A stretch of 64,000 nucleotides of DNA from Thiobacillus sp. (GCA_030692355.1 JAUYCF010000041.1:62001-126000), one strand, 5' to 3'; positions 27,818 through 38,629 are shown, counted from the first letter of the stretch. The notes: generated by a model not told the origin, from the sequence alone. Numbers and translations are program-made.

Positions 27818-30669
27818 GGGGCAATCGCGCCTTCTTCCTGAAGCGTTTTTGCCTTGTTGGTGCGTTTTTTTGCGGCCGTTTGAGGCAGCAGCGACGTCAA
27901 TGTCTGGTAACGCGCGAACAGAAACGCCACCCGCTCGGCGTCGGACTTGAAGCCGGATTTTCCGTAGGCCTTGTCCACCGCGGCGTCGAGTTTCTGGTGC
28001 GCTTTCAACAGCGCGGGCGGCATGGAGAGCGGGTCGTAGAGGTCACCCAGCGTCGAGCCGGGGAATTGCGCGCGGGCGTCGAGCACGGCTTGTGCGGCGG
28101 CTTCGATGGCCTGCCGGCCTTTGTCGGCCGGGGCGTCGGGCCAGGGGAAGTTGTTGTAGACGATGCCGGCGGAGTAGCGGTAATCACTTTTCAGGCGGCC
28201 GCACACCGAACGCACCCAAGCCATGTGCATGGTCGAGGTCAGCACGCCGAAGTGGTAGAGGGTGGCGTGGGGGACGATCTTCACCAGATTGCTGCTCAAG
28301 GTATCCGGGTGCATGAATCCGATGGGAATCCAATCCCGGCGTTCCGAGGAGACTTCTGGAATCAACAGGTAGGTCGACGCCGGCATGTTCTCGACATGGA
28401 AACGCGTCGGCGTATCGGCGAGCTTCTGCGTCGGCGGCGACTTGCTCGCCAGCCGGAACTGCCTGACGGCCTCCACGCGTTTCATCGCCTCGGGCATCTG
28501 GCGCAGTTCGTTGGGCGGGCAGTCGCCCAGCCACAGGCACCAGCGCTGGTAGCCGTTGATGAACTCGTCCGCGCCCAGCCAGCGGCGGAACCACTTTTCG
28601 ACCTGTGGCTCGCGGCGCAGGAATTCGGCTTTCTCGTCGTCGCTGAACAGGTAGTGGCCGCCGTCGATGGGCTTGTTGCCAATGCCGATTCCCGGCACCG
28701 GGCAGATCGGCGTGCGGCGGTTCTCCAGCACCACATCCGGCGCATCCACCAGATACGGATTGATGTTGGCCGCTGGCAGGGCGTGCGGCTCGCCCCGGAT
28801 ATCTGCGTATTCGTAAATGGTTTTCCCGGCCACATCGCCGAGGCCGAAGCCGACGATGACGCAGTGCACCGCGGCCTTGCCGCGCGCCTCGTTGCTCCAC
28901 GAAAAAGTGCGGTGGGCGAAGTGGATTTTTACCCCCTGATTCAGCAGCCAGCCCCACAGCGCGCCGACTTGTTCGCCCTGGGTGATGGAGTTGGTCGAGA
29001 CGAAGGCGGCGCGGATACCGTCGTTGCGCGGCGCATCAATCCATTTGCCGGCGTCCGGATCGCCACGCCCCTGCGGGTCTCGCGATGACGCCGACATATA
29101 GCGCGCCGCCTTCACATACCACGCCGCGACAAAATCCAGCAGGCCGGCATTGCCGACGCCTTCGAACACCGCGCGAGCGTCGGCGCGCTGGGCGTCGTCC
29201 ATGAACTTGGCGCCGACGAACGGCGGGTTTCCCATCACGTAGCTCGCCCGTTCCGCCGGCAGCACGTCGTTCCAGTCGAGCGTGAGCGCGTTGCCGTGGA
29301 CGATTTTCGGGCTGGTCTTCAAGGGAATGCGGGCGAAATACATGCCGAATTCCTCGCTCACCTTGAGGTTCATCTGGTGGTCGGCCAGCCACAGTGCGAC
29401 CTGGGCGATTTGCGCGGGGAACTCCTCGATTTCGATGCCGTGGAACTGGTCGACGTCCAGCGCGATCATCTGGTGCACGTCGAGCGCGAGCTGGCCGGTG
29501 GTATGGGCGGCGCGCAGCAGTTCCAGCTCCAGTTGCCGCAACTCGCGGTAGGCGATGACCAGAAAATTGCCGCAGCCGCAGGCGGGGTCGAAGAAGGTGA
29601 GGTTGCGTAGCTTTTTGTGAAACTCGAACAGCTTGTTCTTGTTGCCCTTGATCTTGTGGAACTCGGCCCACAACGCATCGAGGAACAGCGGCTTGATGAG
29701 CTTCTGGATGTTTTCCTCGCTGGTGTAGTGCGCGCCCAGGTTGCGCCGCGCCTTGTCGTCCATGATCGACTGGAACAACGCACCGAAGATGGCGGGCGAG
29801 ATTGCGGCCCAATCCAGCGCGCAGCAATCGAGCAGTGCATCGCGCATGGCCGCATCGAAAGCGGCGATGGGTAGCGGCTCCTCGAACAGCTTGCCGTTCA
29901 CATAGGGAAAGGCGGCGGTCTGTTCGTCGAGATTTTTCGAGCGCTTGTCTTCCGGCGTGTTCAGCGTCTGAAAGTACTGCGTCAATTGCGCGCCGAGATC
30001 GGAACCATCCTGCGCGGTGCGCTCGTCGAGCCAGATCCGGAAACTGCCGGCGGGCTGGAAGATGCCGGTGTCCTCGGCGAACAGACAGAACAGCAGGCGC
30101 ACCAGCAGGACTTCCAGCGGGTGGCCTTCGTAGCCGCTGGCGCGGAGCCGGTCGTGCAGCTTGCCCATGCGCTCGGCGGCCTTGATGTTGACTGGGTTTT
30201 GCGGCGCGATGACCTGGGTGCGATAGCCCGCGACGAAGGCAAAATGCTTGATGCGCTTGTGCAGGTCGGCGAGCTTGAATTCGGCCTCGCTACCGTCTTC
30301 CAGATCGTAGAGCCGAAAGCGCTCGAAGTCGGACACCAGGATGTAGCGCGGCAGATCGCGCTCGGCGATGCCGTCGAAGTAGTCCGCGGCCTGCGCGAAG
30401 GCGCGGTTGAGGTCGGCACCGCGACTTTTGTGCTCGATCAGAAGCATGCCTTTCCAGAAGGCGTCGATGCGGCCGTGCTTGAGCTTTTCGCCCGCGCGCG
30501 TCATGGCGACCTGCTTCTCGAAAATGGCGACGCGCTTGCGCTCGATGCCGAACACGGCGAAAAAATCGTTCCAGAAGCTTTGCGCTTCGGCGCGTTCGGA
30601 TTCTTCGTCAATCCACCTTTTCGAGAATTCGTGGGCGCGGCTGCGGATTTCGTTCCAGCTAAGTGGCAT
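27814..30669 (-). CDS. MmeI-like type IIL restriction-methylation enzyme
   Basis: A 951-residue single-chain protein. The N-terminal nuclease motif is D69-x9-E79-x-K81 (RIDAFWKGMLLIEHKSRG), the same D-x9-ExK spacing as MmeI. A helical spacer follows, then an adenine methyltransferase with FFDPACGCGNF (D361) and NPPFVG (N481). A target-recognition part spans about 610-860, with a C-terminal helical segment. Such proteins cut about 20 bases from an asymmetric site and methylate one strand. Residues about 527-550 (SSRDPQGRGDP...APRND) are an in-frame palindromic repeat. Alternative: a type IIG/BREX-like methylase, but the nuclease motif favours MmeI. Confidence 0.87.
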   Translation of the reverse strand: MPLSWNEIRSRAHEFSKRWIDEESERAEAQSFWNDFFAVFGIERKRVAIFEKQVAMTRAGEKLKHGRIDAFWKGMLLIEHKSRGADLNRAFAQAADYFDGIAERDLPRYILVSDFERFRLYDLEDGSEAEFKLADLHKRIKHFAFVAGYRTQVIAPQNPVNIKAAERMGKLHDRLRASGYEGHPLEVLLVRLLFCLFAEDTGIFQPAGSFRIWLDERTAQDGSDLGAQLTQYFQTLNTPEDKRSKNLDEQTAAFPYVNGKLFEEPLPIAAFDAAMRDALLDCCALDWAAISPAIFGALFQSIMDDKARRNLGAHYTSEENIQKLIKPLFLDALWAEFHKIKGNKNKLFEFHKKLRNLTFFDPACGCGNFLVIAYRELRQLELELLRAAHTTGQLALDVHQMIALDVDQFHGIEIEEFPAQIAQVALWLADHQMNLKVSEEFGMYFARIPLKTSPKIVHGNALTLDWNDVLPAERASYVMGNPPFVGAKFMDDAQRADARAVFEGVGNAGLLDFVAAWYVKAARYMSASSRDPQGRGDPDAGKWIDAPRNDGIRAAFVSTNSITQGEQVGALWGWLLNQGVKIHFAHRTFSWSNEARGKAAVHCVIVGFGLGDVAGKTIYEYADIRGEPHALPAANINPYLVDAPDVVLENRRTPICPVPGIGIGNKPIDGGHYLFSDDEKAEFLRREPQVEKWFRRWLGADEFINGYQRWCLWLGDCPPNELRQMPEAMKRVEAVRQFRLASKSPPTQKLADTPTRFHVENMPASTYLLIPEVSSERRDWIPIGFMHPDTLSSNLVKIVPHATLYHFGVLTSTMHMAWVRSVCGRLKSDYRYSAGIVYNNFPWPDAPADKGRQAIEAAAQAVLDARAQFPGSTLGDLYDPLSMPPALLKAHQKLDAAVDKAYGKSGFKSDAERVAFLFARYQTLTSLLPQTAAKKRTNKAKTLQEEGAIAP
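29019..29090. repeat. In-frame 72-bp palindromic repeat inside the MmeI-like gene
   Basis: Read on the minus strand it starts CGTCATCGCGAGACCCGCAG and reaches GGCGATCC, then ends with the inverse of CGTCGTTGCGCGGCGCATCA. This is the same architecture and partly the same sequence as the intergenic element at 16579-16665 (CGTCATTGCGAG...GGCAATCC). Its length is 24 codons exactly, so the frame is intact. It falls between NPPFVG and the AAFVSTNSITQGEQ block of the methyltransferase. Confidence 0.72.
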
Positions 30670-30844
30670 GGTTGTTATCGATTTCCGGCTTGCGCGGGTC
30701 GCCGTTCTGGGCGATGAGGTCGCAGGCGGAGCGGGAGAGTTGATAGTCCAGCACGATCTGGACGGCGCCCTTGCCGCCGGCGATCATTTTGCCGGCGCCG
30801 GCAAAGTGATGCTCCGGATTATTTCCTGAGATGGTTTGGGTCAT
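30659..30844 (-). pseudogene. dinD-like gene remnant
   Basis: Sixty-one codons read HHFAGAGKMIAGGKGAVQ, then LDYQLSRSACDLIAQNGDPRK. The second block is close to the conserved LSRYACYLIAQNGDPRKPEIA of DNA-damage-inducible protein D (about 270 residues). Everything before and after is missing, so this is an internal fragment. It overlaps the start of the MmeI-like gene by 11 bases and the stop of the truncated HEPN frame by 4, so the scar lies in a gene-dense defence cluster. Confidence 0.6.
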
Positions 30845-30969
30845 TCAGCGGGGTCGGTGATCTGTCCCGCATCCGCCGCTGCCTTGAGCGCATTCAGGTT
30901 GCGGAGCAGTGCAATCTTTTCGGAAAATTCGATCATGTCGCTGACGTAAAAGCACCATTCACGCGACAC
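30841..30969 (-). pseudogene. Truncated HepT-like (HEPN) toxin gene
   Basis: A GTG start at 30969, overlapping the MNT gene stop, gives VSREWCFYVSDMIEFSEKI, which matches the start of HEPN-domain (DUF86, HepT-type) toxins (commonly SREWRLYLQDMIEACEKI-like). After residue 19 the similarity ends, and the frame runs ALLRNLNALKAAADAGQ to a stop at 42 codons, against about 110-130 for an intact toxin. The HEPN catalytic R-x4-6-H motif is absent. This is a remnant next to an intact antitoxin. Confidence 0.6.
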
Positions 30970-31252
30970 GGGCGGCTTCCTTCTCGATGTGGGGGCGGAG
31001 TTCCGGGCGCAATGCCTTGTCGGTGACCAGATCGACCGGGCAGCCGAGCAGGTCTTCCAGGTAAAACTGCAAGCCGAAATAGCGGTCGGAGGTGGCCGGG
31101 CCGTCGAATTCAACCAGGATGTCGACGTCGCTTTTTTCGCGTGCCTCATCGCGCACGGTGGAACCAAAGAGCGACAGATGCCGCACGCCAAAGCGCTGGC
31201 GCATCGTCTCCTTGTGGTCCTGCAGCAGATGCAGTGCGGTCTGTTTTTTCAT
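30959..31252 (-). CDS. MNT-family nucleotidyltransferase antitoxin (MntA-like)
   Basis: A 97-residue minimal nucleotidyltransferase with LSLFGSTVRDEAREKSDVDILVEF, showing GS-x10-DxD (core SLFGSTVRDEAREKSDVDI), the active site of MntA-type antitoxins that AMPylate HEPN toxins. The start chosen is the ATG at 31252, 20 bp after the xth stop; an ATG at 31297 would overlap xth. The N-terminus RQRFGVRHLSLFG is typical. The downstream toxin frame is broken, so this gene is probably an orphan antitoxin. Confidence 0.82.
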   Translation of the reverse strand: MKKQTALHLLQDHKETMRQRFGVRHLSLFGSTVRDEAREKSDVDILVEFDGPATSDRYFGLQFYLEDLLGCPVDLVTDKALRPELRPHIEKEAARVA

Positions 31253-31271
31253 CGTGGCCTCGATGGGGAGC

Positions 31272-32066
31272 TTAAGCCTTGTAATCGTAATCGACAATCA
31301 GCGGCGCATGGTCGGAAAAGCGCTGGTTCTTGTAGACGCTGGCGGAAGTCGCCCTGGCCGCGATGCCGGGCGTGGCAATCTGGTAGTCGATGCGCCAGCC
31401 GACATTCCTGGCATACGCCTGGCCGCGGTTGCTCCACCAGGTGTAGGCCTCGCCGGTGTGCTCGGGGTAGAGGCTGCGGTAGACGTCGACCCAGCCGAGT
31501 TCGTCGAACAGGCGCGTCATCCAGGCGCGCTCTTCGGGCAGGAAGCCGGAGTTCTTCTGGTTGGATTTCCAGTTCTTGAGGTCGATTTCACGGTGGGCGA
31601 TGTTCCAGTCGCCGCAGATGACGATTTCGCGGCCGGATTTGATCAAGGCTTCGAGGCGCGGGAAGAAGGCTTCCAGGAAGCGGTACTTGGCAATCTGGCG
31701 TTCTTCGCTGCTGGAGCCGGAGGGCTGGTAGAGCGAGATGACGGCCAGATTGCCACCGCTTTGATTATCAAGGTCGGCCTCGATGTAGCGGCCTTCGGCA
31801 TCGAACTCGGGTACGCCGAGGCCTTCGATGATCTGCTGCGGCGCCTGGCGGGTGTAGACGCCGACGCCGCTGTAGCCTTTTTTCTCGGCATGGTGGAAGG
31901 CGCCGGTGAGACCGCCGCACTGGATGAACCCGGGTTTGAGATCGGCGGCCTGCGCCTTGAGCTCCTGCACGCAGACGACGTCGGCGTTCTGGGTGGGCAG
32001 CCAGTCGAAGAAACCCTTGGTGGCGGCGGAACGGATGCCGTTGAGGTTGGCCGATATAATTCGCAT
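31272..32066 (-). CDS. xth: Exodeoxyribonuclease III (AP endonuclease)
   Basis: A 264-residue ExoIII/APE1-family enzyme for abasic-site repair. [29 protein letters not shown] (metal-binding glutamate), [16 protein letters not shown], and the C-terminal RIDYQIATP and [11 protein letters not shown] are all intact. It is divergent from pyrE, with only 26 bp between start codons, so each promoter must extend into the other gene. The stop is followed after 20 bp by the MNT antitoxin. Confidence 0.95.
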   Translation of the reverse strand: MRIISANLNGIRSAATKGFFDWLPTQNADVVCVQELKAQAADLKPGFIQCGGLTGAFHHAEKKGYSGVGVYTRQAPQQIIEGLGVPEFDAEGRYIEADLDNQSGGNLAVISLYQPSGSSSEERQIAKYRFLEAFFPRLEALIKSGREIVICGDWNIAHREIDLKNWKSNQKNSGFLPEERAWMTRLFDELGWVDVYRSLYPEHTGEAYTWWSNRGQAYARNVGWRIDYQIATPGIAARATSASVYKNQRFSDHAPLIVDYDYKA

Positions 32067-32092
32067 CAAGATTGATTCAAGAAATTAGAAAA

Positions 32093-32731
32093 ATGTCCGA
32101 TTACAAAGCCGAGTTTGTGGAATTCGCCATTGCCTCGAATGTGTTGTGTTTTGGCGAGTTCAAGACCAAGGCGGGGCGCATGAGCCCCTATTTTTTCAAC
32201 GCGGGACTGTTCAACGACGGCGACAAGCTGCGCCGGCTGGGCGAATTTTACGCGAAAGCCATTGTCGACTCGGGCATCGCGTTCGACGTGCTGTTCGGCC
32301 CGGCCTACAAGGGCATTCCGCTGGCGGCGAGCATTGCGATCGCGCTGGCGGGGATGGGCAGGAACGTGCCGTTTGCGTACAACCGCAAGGAAGCCAAGGA
32401 TCACGGCGAAGGCGGCACGGTGGTCGGCGCGAAACTGCAGGGCCGCGTGCTGATCGTGGACGATGTGATTTCCGCGGGCACCTCGGTGCGCGAGTCGGTG
32501 GACCTGATCCGCCACGCCGGTGCCGAACCGGCTGGGGTGGTGATCGCGCTGGACCGCATGGAGCGCGGCAGCGGCGACAAGTCGGCGGTGCAGGAAGTGC
32601 GCGAGCAATATGACATTCCGGTGGTGGCCGTGGTCACGCTGGACAATCTGGTGGAGTTTCTGGAACGCGATGCAGACAGACAACAAGAATTGCAGGCCGT
32701 GGCAGACTACCGTGCGAGGTATGGCGTATAG
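32093..32731 (+). CDS. pyrE: Orotate phosphoribosyltransferase
   Basis: A 212-residue enzyme that makes orotidine 5'-phosphate from orotate and [34 protein letters not shown], and the PRPP-binding [13 protein letters not shown] are diagnostic. The ATG at 32093 gives [12 protein letters not shown]; an in-frame ATG at 32072 would extend into the xth intergenic region. The stop overlaps the next gene's start by 11 bases. Confidence 0.96.
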   Translation: MSDYKAEFVEFAIASNVLCFGEFKTKAGRMSPYFFNAGLFNDGDKLRRLGEFYAKAIVDSGIAFDVLFGPAYKGIPLAASIAIALAGMGRNVPFAYNRKEAKDHGEGGTVVGAKLQGRVLIVDDVISAGTSVRESVDLIRHAGAEPAGVVIALDRMERGSGDKSAVQEVREQYDIPVVAVVTLDNLVEFLERDADRQQELQAVADYRARYGV

Positions 32732-33317
32732 CGCGCTGGCAACTGCTTTGCTGCTGAGCGCGGGCGCGGCGCACGCCCAGACATACCGCTGGGTGGACGG
32801 CAACGGCCGCGTGCATTACAGCGATACGCCGCCGACGACCTTTCAGAAAAGCGGCGGCGCCGAGTTGAGCAAACAGGGCAACGTCATCCGGCGCACGCAA
32901 TCGGAGGCCGAGCGTCAGGCCGAGGCCGAGCGTCGGGCCGAGCAGAAGCGCATCGAGGTGGAACAGGGCAAGCAGGCACAGCTCGATCGCGCACTGACCC
33001 AGACCTATACCACCGAAGCGGAAATCGACCTGGCGCGCGACCGTGCGCTGGAGCATCACAAACTGGCGATCAGGGGGGCTGAAATCCGCGGCAAGGCGGT
33101 GGAAGCGAACCTGGCGGAATTGAAGGCGCGTATCGCCAATATCGAAAAGGCGGGCCGCCCGGTTTCGCCCAACCTGAAGGAACAACTGGATCAGGCTACA
33201 CGGGAAAGCCTGGACTTGAAGCGCACCATCCTCAACAACGAAGAGGCGATGGTGCAGGTGGGCGAGAAATATGCGGCCGACAAGGTGCGGTTCCGGGAAC
33301 TGACGGGCAGGCCGTAA
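32721..33317 (+). CDS. DUF4124 periplasmic coiled-coil protein
   Basis: A 198-residue secreted protein. A signal peptide ([19 protein letters not shown]) is followed by [19 protein letters not shown], the DUF4124 beta domain. A long charged coiled coil (about 60-190) includes [20 protein letters not shown] and [14 protein letters not shown]. The function is unknown; the domain is common in betaproteobacterial envelope proteins. The start is ATG at 32721 overlapping pyrE. A terminator lies about 60 bp after the stop. Confidence 0.85.
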   Translation: MAYSALATALLLSAGAAHAQTYRWVDGNGRVHYSDTPPTTFQKSGGAELSKQGNVIRRTQSEAERQAEAERRAEQKRIEVEQGKQAQLDRALTQTYTTEAEIDLARDRALEHHKLAIRGAEIRGKAVEANLAELKARIANIEKAGRPVSPNLKEQLDQATRESLDLKRTILNNEEAMVQVGEKYAADKVRFRELTGRP

Positions 33318-33376
33318 GCGGTAAAGAGGTTCCACGCCACGCAGCGGTGGCAGCGATTCAAAGAGATGGAAGTTGA

Positions 33377-33413
33377 AGCGAACGGGACGGGTATCCGGCC
33401 CGTTCGCTTTTTT
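33377..33413 (+). terminator. Intrinsic terminator after the DUF4124 gene
   Basis: AGCGAACGGG (33377-33386) pairs with CCCGTTCGCT (33399-33408) around a 12-base loop that can pair further. A run of six T follows to 33413. It serves the pyrE/DUF4124 transcript. The gatB stop codon is at 33416 on the other strand, so the hairpin also lies at the end of gatCAB. Confidence 0.88.
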
Positions 33414-33415
33414 GC

Positions 33416-34858
33416 TTACTGTAGTTTTGTTTTCAGCAACTCGTTGACCTGCGCCGGATTGGCTTTGCCGCGGCTGGCCTTCATCACCTGTCCCACCAGG
33501 GCGTTGAAGGCCTTCTCTTTGCCGGAGCGGAATTCCTCGACCGATTTCGGGTTGGCGGCGAGCACGTCGTCGACGATCTTTTCCAGTTCGCCGGAATCGG
33601 ACATCTGCTTCAAACCGCGCGCCTCGATGATGGCGTCGACCTCGCCGGCGCCTTCCCACAGCCCTTCGAACACCTGTTTGGCGAGCTTGCCGGAGAGCGT
33701 GCCGTCCTGGATGCGGGCGATCAGCGTGCCGAGTTGAGTGGCCGAGACCGGACTTTGCGCGATGTCGAGTTCGGCCTTGTTCAGCGCAGCCGAGAGTTCG
33801 CCCATCACCCAGTTGGCGGCCAGCTTGCCCTGGCCGCAGGCGCGGGCGGCTGCCTCGAAGAAATCGGCGAGCGCGCGCGAACCCGTCAGCACCGCCGCGT
33901 CGTAGGCCGATACGCCATAGTCGGCCTGAAAGCGTGCCTGCATCGCGGCCGGAAGTTCGGGCAGGCCGGCGCGCACCGCTTCGATCCAGTCCTCGTCGAG
34001 CTTCACCGGCAACAGGTCGGGGTCGGGGAAGTAGCGGTAATCGTGCGCGTCTTCCTTGCTGCGCATCATGCGCGTCTCGCCGGTGTCGGGGTCGAACAGC
34101 ACCGTGGCCTGCTCGATGCGGCCGCCGTCTTCCAGCGTCCCGATCTGCCAGCGGACTTCGTAGTCGATCGCCTGCTGCAGAAACTTGAAGGAGTTGAGGT
34201 TCTTGATTTCGCGGCGGGTGCCGAATTCGGCCTGCCCGACCGGGCGCACCGAGACGTTGGCGTCGACGCGGAAACTGCCTTCCTGCATGTTGCCGTCGCA
34301 GATGCCGATCCAGGTTACCAGCGTGTGCAGCGCGCGGGCGTAGGCCACAGCCTCGGCACTGGAGCGCATTTCCGGCTCGGAGACAATTTCCAGCAGCGGG
34401 GTGCCGGCGCGGTTGAGGTCGATTCCGGTCATGCCGTGGAAATCCTCGTGCAGCGATTTGCCGGCGTCCTCTTCCATGTGGGCGCGGGTGAGGTGGATGG
34501 TTCTTTCTTCACCCTCGACCACGATCTTCAGCGTCCCACCCTCGACGATGGGCTTGGCCAGCTGGCTGATCTGGTAGCCCTTGGGCAGGTCGGGGTAGAA
34601 GTAGTTCTTGCGGTCGAACACGTTGACGCGGTTGAGCGTGGCGTCGACCGCCAGGCCGAACCGGATCGCGCATTCCACCGCTTTTTTGTTCAGCACCGGC
34701 AGCACGCCGGGCAGCGCGACGTCGACCGCGCTCGCCTGGGTGTTGGGCGCCGCGCCGAAGGCGGTGCTGCTTCCCGAGAAAATCTTGGAACGGGTGGCGA
34801 GCTGGGTATGGACTTCCAGCCCGATGACCGTTTCCCAGTTATCGTGGCCCCGCTTCAT
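33416..34858 (-). CDS. gatB: Asp-tRNA(Asn)/Glu-tRNA(Gln) amidotransferase subunit B
   Basis: A 480-residue Gat[50 protein letters not shown], and [20 protein letters not shown] (all within 20 as quoted in parts). A C-terminal YqeY-like helical domain ends [18 protein letters not shown]. It binds the mischarged tRNA and activates its carboxylate. The ATG at 34858 overlaps the gatA stop (ATGA). Presence of GatCAB implies indirect synthesis of Gln-tRNA and/or Asn-tRNA in this organism. Confidence 0.96.
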   Translation of the reverse strand: MKRGHDNWETVIGLEVHTQLATRSKIFSGSSTAFGAAPNTQASAVDVALPGVLPVLNKKAVECAIRFGLAVDATLNRVNVFDRKNYFYPDLPKGYQISQLAKPIVEGGTLKIVVEGEERTIHLTRAHMEEDAGKSLHEDFHGMTGIDLNRAGTPLLEIVSEPEMRSSAEAVAYARALHTLVTWIGICDGNMQEGSFRVDANVSVRPVGQAEFGTRREIKNLNSFKFLQQAIDYEVRWQIGTLEDGGRIEQATVLFDPDTGETRMMRSKEDAHDYRYFPDPDLLPVKLDEDWIEAVRAGLPELPAAMQARFQADYGVSAYDAAVLTGSRALADFFEAAARACGQGKLAANWVMGELSAALNKAELDIAQSPVSATQLGTLIARIQDGTLSGKLAKQVFEGLWEGAGEVDAIIEARGLKQMSDSGELEKIVDDVLAANPKSVEEFRSGKEKAFNALVGQVMKASRGKANPAQVNELLKTKLQ

Positions 34859-36312
34859 TTCAGATCCTCCGGTTGGCGGCTGTGCCAGTCGGTGGCGCGC
34901 TGGTACTGGTGGGCGACGTTGAGCATTTTCGCCTCGGAAAAATAGTTGCCGACCAGCTGCAGGCCGATCGGCAGGCCTTTGGCGTCGAAGCCGCAGGGCA
35001 AGCTCATGCCGGGCAGGCCGGCGAGGTTGGCGGGGATGGTGTAGAGGTCGTTGAGATACATCTCGACCGGGTCGTCGGATTTTTCGCCGAGCTTGAACGC
35101 GGTGCCCGGTGCGGTGGGGCCGAGGATGATGTCGCAGGCCTTGAAGGCCTGGTTGAAGTCGTCGGCGATCAGGCGGCGGATCTTCTGCGCCTGCAGGTAA
35201 TAGGCGTCGTAGTAGCCGTGCGAGAGCACATAGGCGCCGATCAGGATGCGGCGCTTCACCTCGGCGCCGAAGCCCTGCGCGCGGGTCTTGCAGTACATGT
35301 CGTCGAGGCTGGCGTAGTCCGGCGCACGGTAACCGTAGCGCACGCCGTCGAAGCGCGACAGGTTGCTGGACGCTTCGGCGGGCGCCAGCACGTAGTACAC
35401 CGGGATCGCGAGTTTCGAGTTGGCGAGCGAGATCTCGACGGTCGTGGCGCCGAGTTTCTTCAGCTCGGTGACCGCGGCTTCTACGGCGGCAGCGACTTCG
35501 CTGTTGAGGCCCTCGGCGAAGAACTCGCGTGGCAGGCCGACGCGCAGGCCGGCAAGCGGCTGGTCGAGGTCGCGCGTGTAGTCCTCTTTTTCGCGCTCCA
35601 GGCTGGTCGAGTCGTTGGGGTCGAAGCCGGTCATCACGTTCAGGAGCAGCGCGCAGTCCTCGGCCGACGGCGCCATCGGCCCGGCCTGGTCGAGGCTGGA
35701 GGCGAACGCGATCATGCCGTAGCGCGACACCAGGCCGTAGGTGGGCTTCAAGCCGGTGATGCCGCACAGCGCGGCGGGCTGGCGGATCGAGCCGCCGGTG
35801 TCGGTGCCGGTGGCGGCGGGCGCCATGCGCGCGGCGACGCAGGCCGCTGCGCCACCCGAGGAGCCGCCGGGCACGCAGGCAGTATTCCAGGGGTTTTTCA
35901 CCGCGCCGAAATAACTGGTCTCGTTGGAAGAGCCCATGGCGAACTCGTCCATGTTGGTCTTGCCCAGACTGGGCATGCCGGCGGCCTTGAAGCGCTGGAT
36001 CACGTGCGCGTCGTAGGGGGCGACGAAGTTGTGCAGCATCTTCGAGCCGCAGGTGGTGAGCCAGCCGTCGGTGCAGAAGATATCCTTGTGCGCAATCGGC
36101 ACGCCGGTGAGCGGGCCGGCCTGGCCCGCGGCGATGCGTGCGTCGGCGGCGGCGGCTTCGAGCAGGGTCTTCTCGGCGTCCACCGTGATGAAGGCGTTGA
36201 TGGCCGGATTCAGCGCGGCGATGCGGTCGAGGTACTGCCGGGCAAGTTCGCGGCTGGAAACCTGTTTTGCGGCGAGCTGCGCGGCGAGCGCGGAAAGGCT
36301 GGCGTCTGGCAT
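34855..36312 (-). CDS. gatA: Asp-tRNA(Asn)/Glu-tRNA(Gln) amidotransferase subunit A
   Basis: A 485-residue amidase-signature enzyme that releases ammonia from glutamine for the amidation. The catalytic Lys is in [12 protein letters not shown], and the Ser-cisSer pair is in [15 protein letters not shown] and [17 protein letters not shown]. It is the middle gene of gatC-gatA-gatB: gatC ends only 3 bp upstream, and gatB starts within the last codons. Full length; no anomalies. Confidence 0.96.
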   Translation of the reverse strand: MPDASLSALAAQLAAKQVSSRELARQYLDRIAALNPAINAFITVDAEKTLLEAAAADARIAAGQAGPLTGVPIAHKDIFCTDGWLTTCGSKMLHNFVAPYDAHVIQRFKAAGMPSLGKTNMDEFAMGSSNETSYFGAVKNPWNTACVPGGSSGGAAACVAARMAPAATGTDTGGSIRQPAALCGITGLKPTYGLVSRYGMIAFASSLDQAGPMAPSAEDCALLLNVMTGFDPNDSTSLEREKEDYTRDLDQPLAGLRVGLPREFFAEGLNSEVAAAVEAAVTELKKLGATTVEISLANSKLAIPVYYVLAPAEASSNLSRFDGVRYGYRAPDYASLDDMYCKTRAQGFGAEVKRRILIGAYVLSHGYYDAYYLQAQKIRRLIADDFNQAFKACDIILGPTAPGTAFKLGEKSDDPVEMYLNDLYTIPANLAGLPGMSLPCGFDAKGLPIGLQLVGNYFSEAKMLNVAHQYQRATDWHSRQPEDLK

Positions 36313-36315
36313 GGT

Positions 36316-36603
36316 TTATTCGATGACTTTAGGGACGAGGTAGAGGCCGTTCTCGACCGCGGGGGCGACGGCCTGGAAGGCGGCATGGCGGTCGGTTTCG
36401 GTCACCACGTCGTCGCGCAGGCGCTGATACACCTCCTGCGCGTGCGCCATCGGGGCGATGCTGGCCGTATCCACCGCCTGCATGGTGGCGATCAGGTCGA
36501 AAATGGTGTTGAGCTGGGCTTGCGTGGCCTGCGCCTGCGCATCGTCGATTTCGATGCGGGCAAGGCGGGCGATGCGCTTGACGTCGTCCGGAGTGAGGGA
36601 CAT
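36316..36603 (-). CDS. gatC: Asp-tRNA(Asn)/Glu-tRNA(Gln) amidotransferase subunit C
   Basis: A 95-residue Gat[21 protein letters not shown], then [20 protein letters not shown] and [14 protein letters not shown], with the C-terminal [11 protein letters not shown]. GatC clamps GatA to GatB. First gene of the operon. A 100-bp divergent gap to mreB holds the promoters, with a TATCAT-type -10 candidate around 36645-36650 facing mreB. Confidence 0.95.
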   Translation of the reverse strand: MSLTPDDVKRIARLARIEIDDAQAQATQAQLNTIFDLIATMQAVDTASIAPMAHAQEVYQRLRDDVVTETDRHAAFQAVAPAVENGLYLVPKVIE

Positions 36604-36651
36604 GGAAGCACCTGATGACTTACGGGAACGGAGCGCGTTAGGGTATCATAG

Positions 36652-37746
<1,095 letters not shown>

Positions 37747-37783
37747 ATGCAGCTCCGCGCGGCACGGCTGACGGGAACGACTG

Positions 37784-38629
37784 ATGGCGATGCCTGGCCA
37801 GCTCATGTTCGCCCGCCGGCTGGGGCCGACGGTACGCCTGTTGATCTGGCTCCTGGTCGGTGCATCCTGTGTGGCGATCGATGCCCGTTATCGCGCGCTC
37901 GATGGCTTGCGCAGCGGATTTTCGCTGGTGCTGCAGCCCGCTCGCGCGATCATGCGCACCCCCTTCGACATCGCTGCCGAACTCGGCGGTTTCTTCGTCC
38001 GCCACCGCCTTCTGCAAAAAGAGCGCGATGCCCTTCTGACCGAACGTGCGCGGCTTCTGGTCGATGTGAACACCGCGCAAGAACTGGTTCGCGAAAATGC
38101 CGAATTGCGTACCCTGCTGCGGCTGCAATCGCGCCCCGGCCAAAGAGTGGTCCACGCTGCCCTGCTGTATCGGGGGCACGACTGGTTTGCCCAGCGCATC
38201 ACCCTCGACCAGGGCGGCGGCGCGGGGCTGCGCCGGGGCCTGCCGGTGGTCGATGCCAGCGGTCTGGTGGGGCAGGTGAGCCGGGTGTATCCGGGATCGA
38301 GCGAAGTCATGCTGGTGAGCAGTCCTGGGCAGTTGACCCCGGTGCTGATCGAGCGCACCGGCCAGCGCGGACTGGCCGCCGGCAACGGGCACAGCCGGAT
38401 GGATCTGCGTTACATGCCGGCGCAGACCGATATCCGGCCGGGCGACCGTTTGCTGACGTCGGGCATTGACCGGCTGTATCCGGCCGGTATTCCGGTGGCG
38501 CGCGTCAGCCGGGTTTCCCGTTCGCAATCCAGCCCTTATTTGCGGGTGGAATGCCTGCCGCTGGCGGGCCTTGACCGCACCCGTGCCGTGCTGGTGCTGA
38601 TCGCCGATCCGCAGGTGACCCAGCCATGA
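37784..38629 (+). CDS. mreC: Rod shape-determining protein MreC
   Basis: A 281-residue bitopic periplasmic protein. One transmembrane helix lies at about 18-36 (VRLLIWLLVGASCVAI). A coiled coil spans about 72-105 (LLQKERDALLTERARLL), and beta barrels follow (RITLDQGGGAGLRRGLPVVD, GLVGQVSRVYPGSSEVML). MreC links MreB and MreD to PBP2. An ATG at 37805 would drop the first seven residues. The 3' end overlaps mreD by 4 bases. Confidence 0.93.
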   Translation: MAMPGQLMFARRLGPTVRLLIWLLVGASCVAIDARYRALDGLRSGFSLVLQPARAIMRTPFDIAAELGGFFVRHRLLQKERDALLTERARLLVDVNTAQELVRENAELRTLLRLQSRPGQRVVHAALLYRGHDWFAQRITLDQGGGAGLRRGLPVVDASGLVGQVSRVYPGSSEVMLVSSPGQLTPVLIERTGQRGLAAGNGHSRMDLRYMPAQTDIRPGDRLLTSGIDRLYPAGIPVARVSRVSRSQSSPYLRVECLPLAGLDRTRAVLVLIADPQVTQP

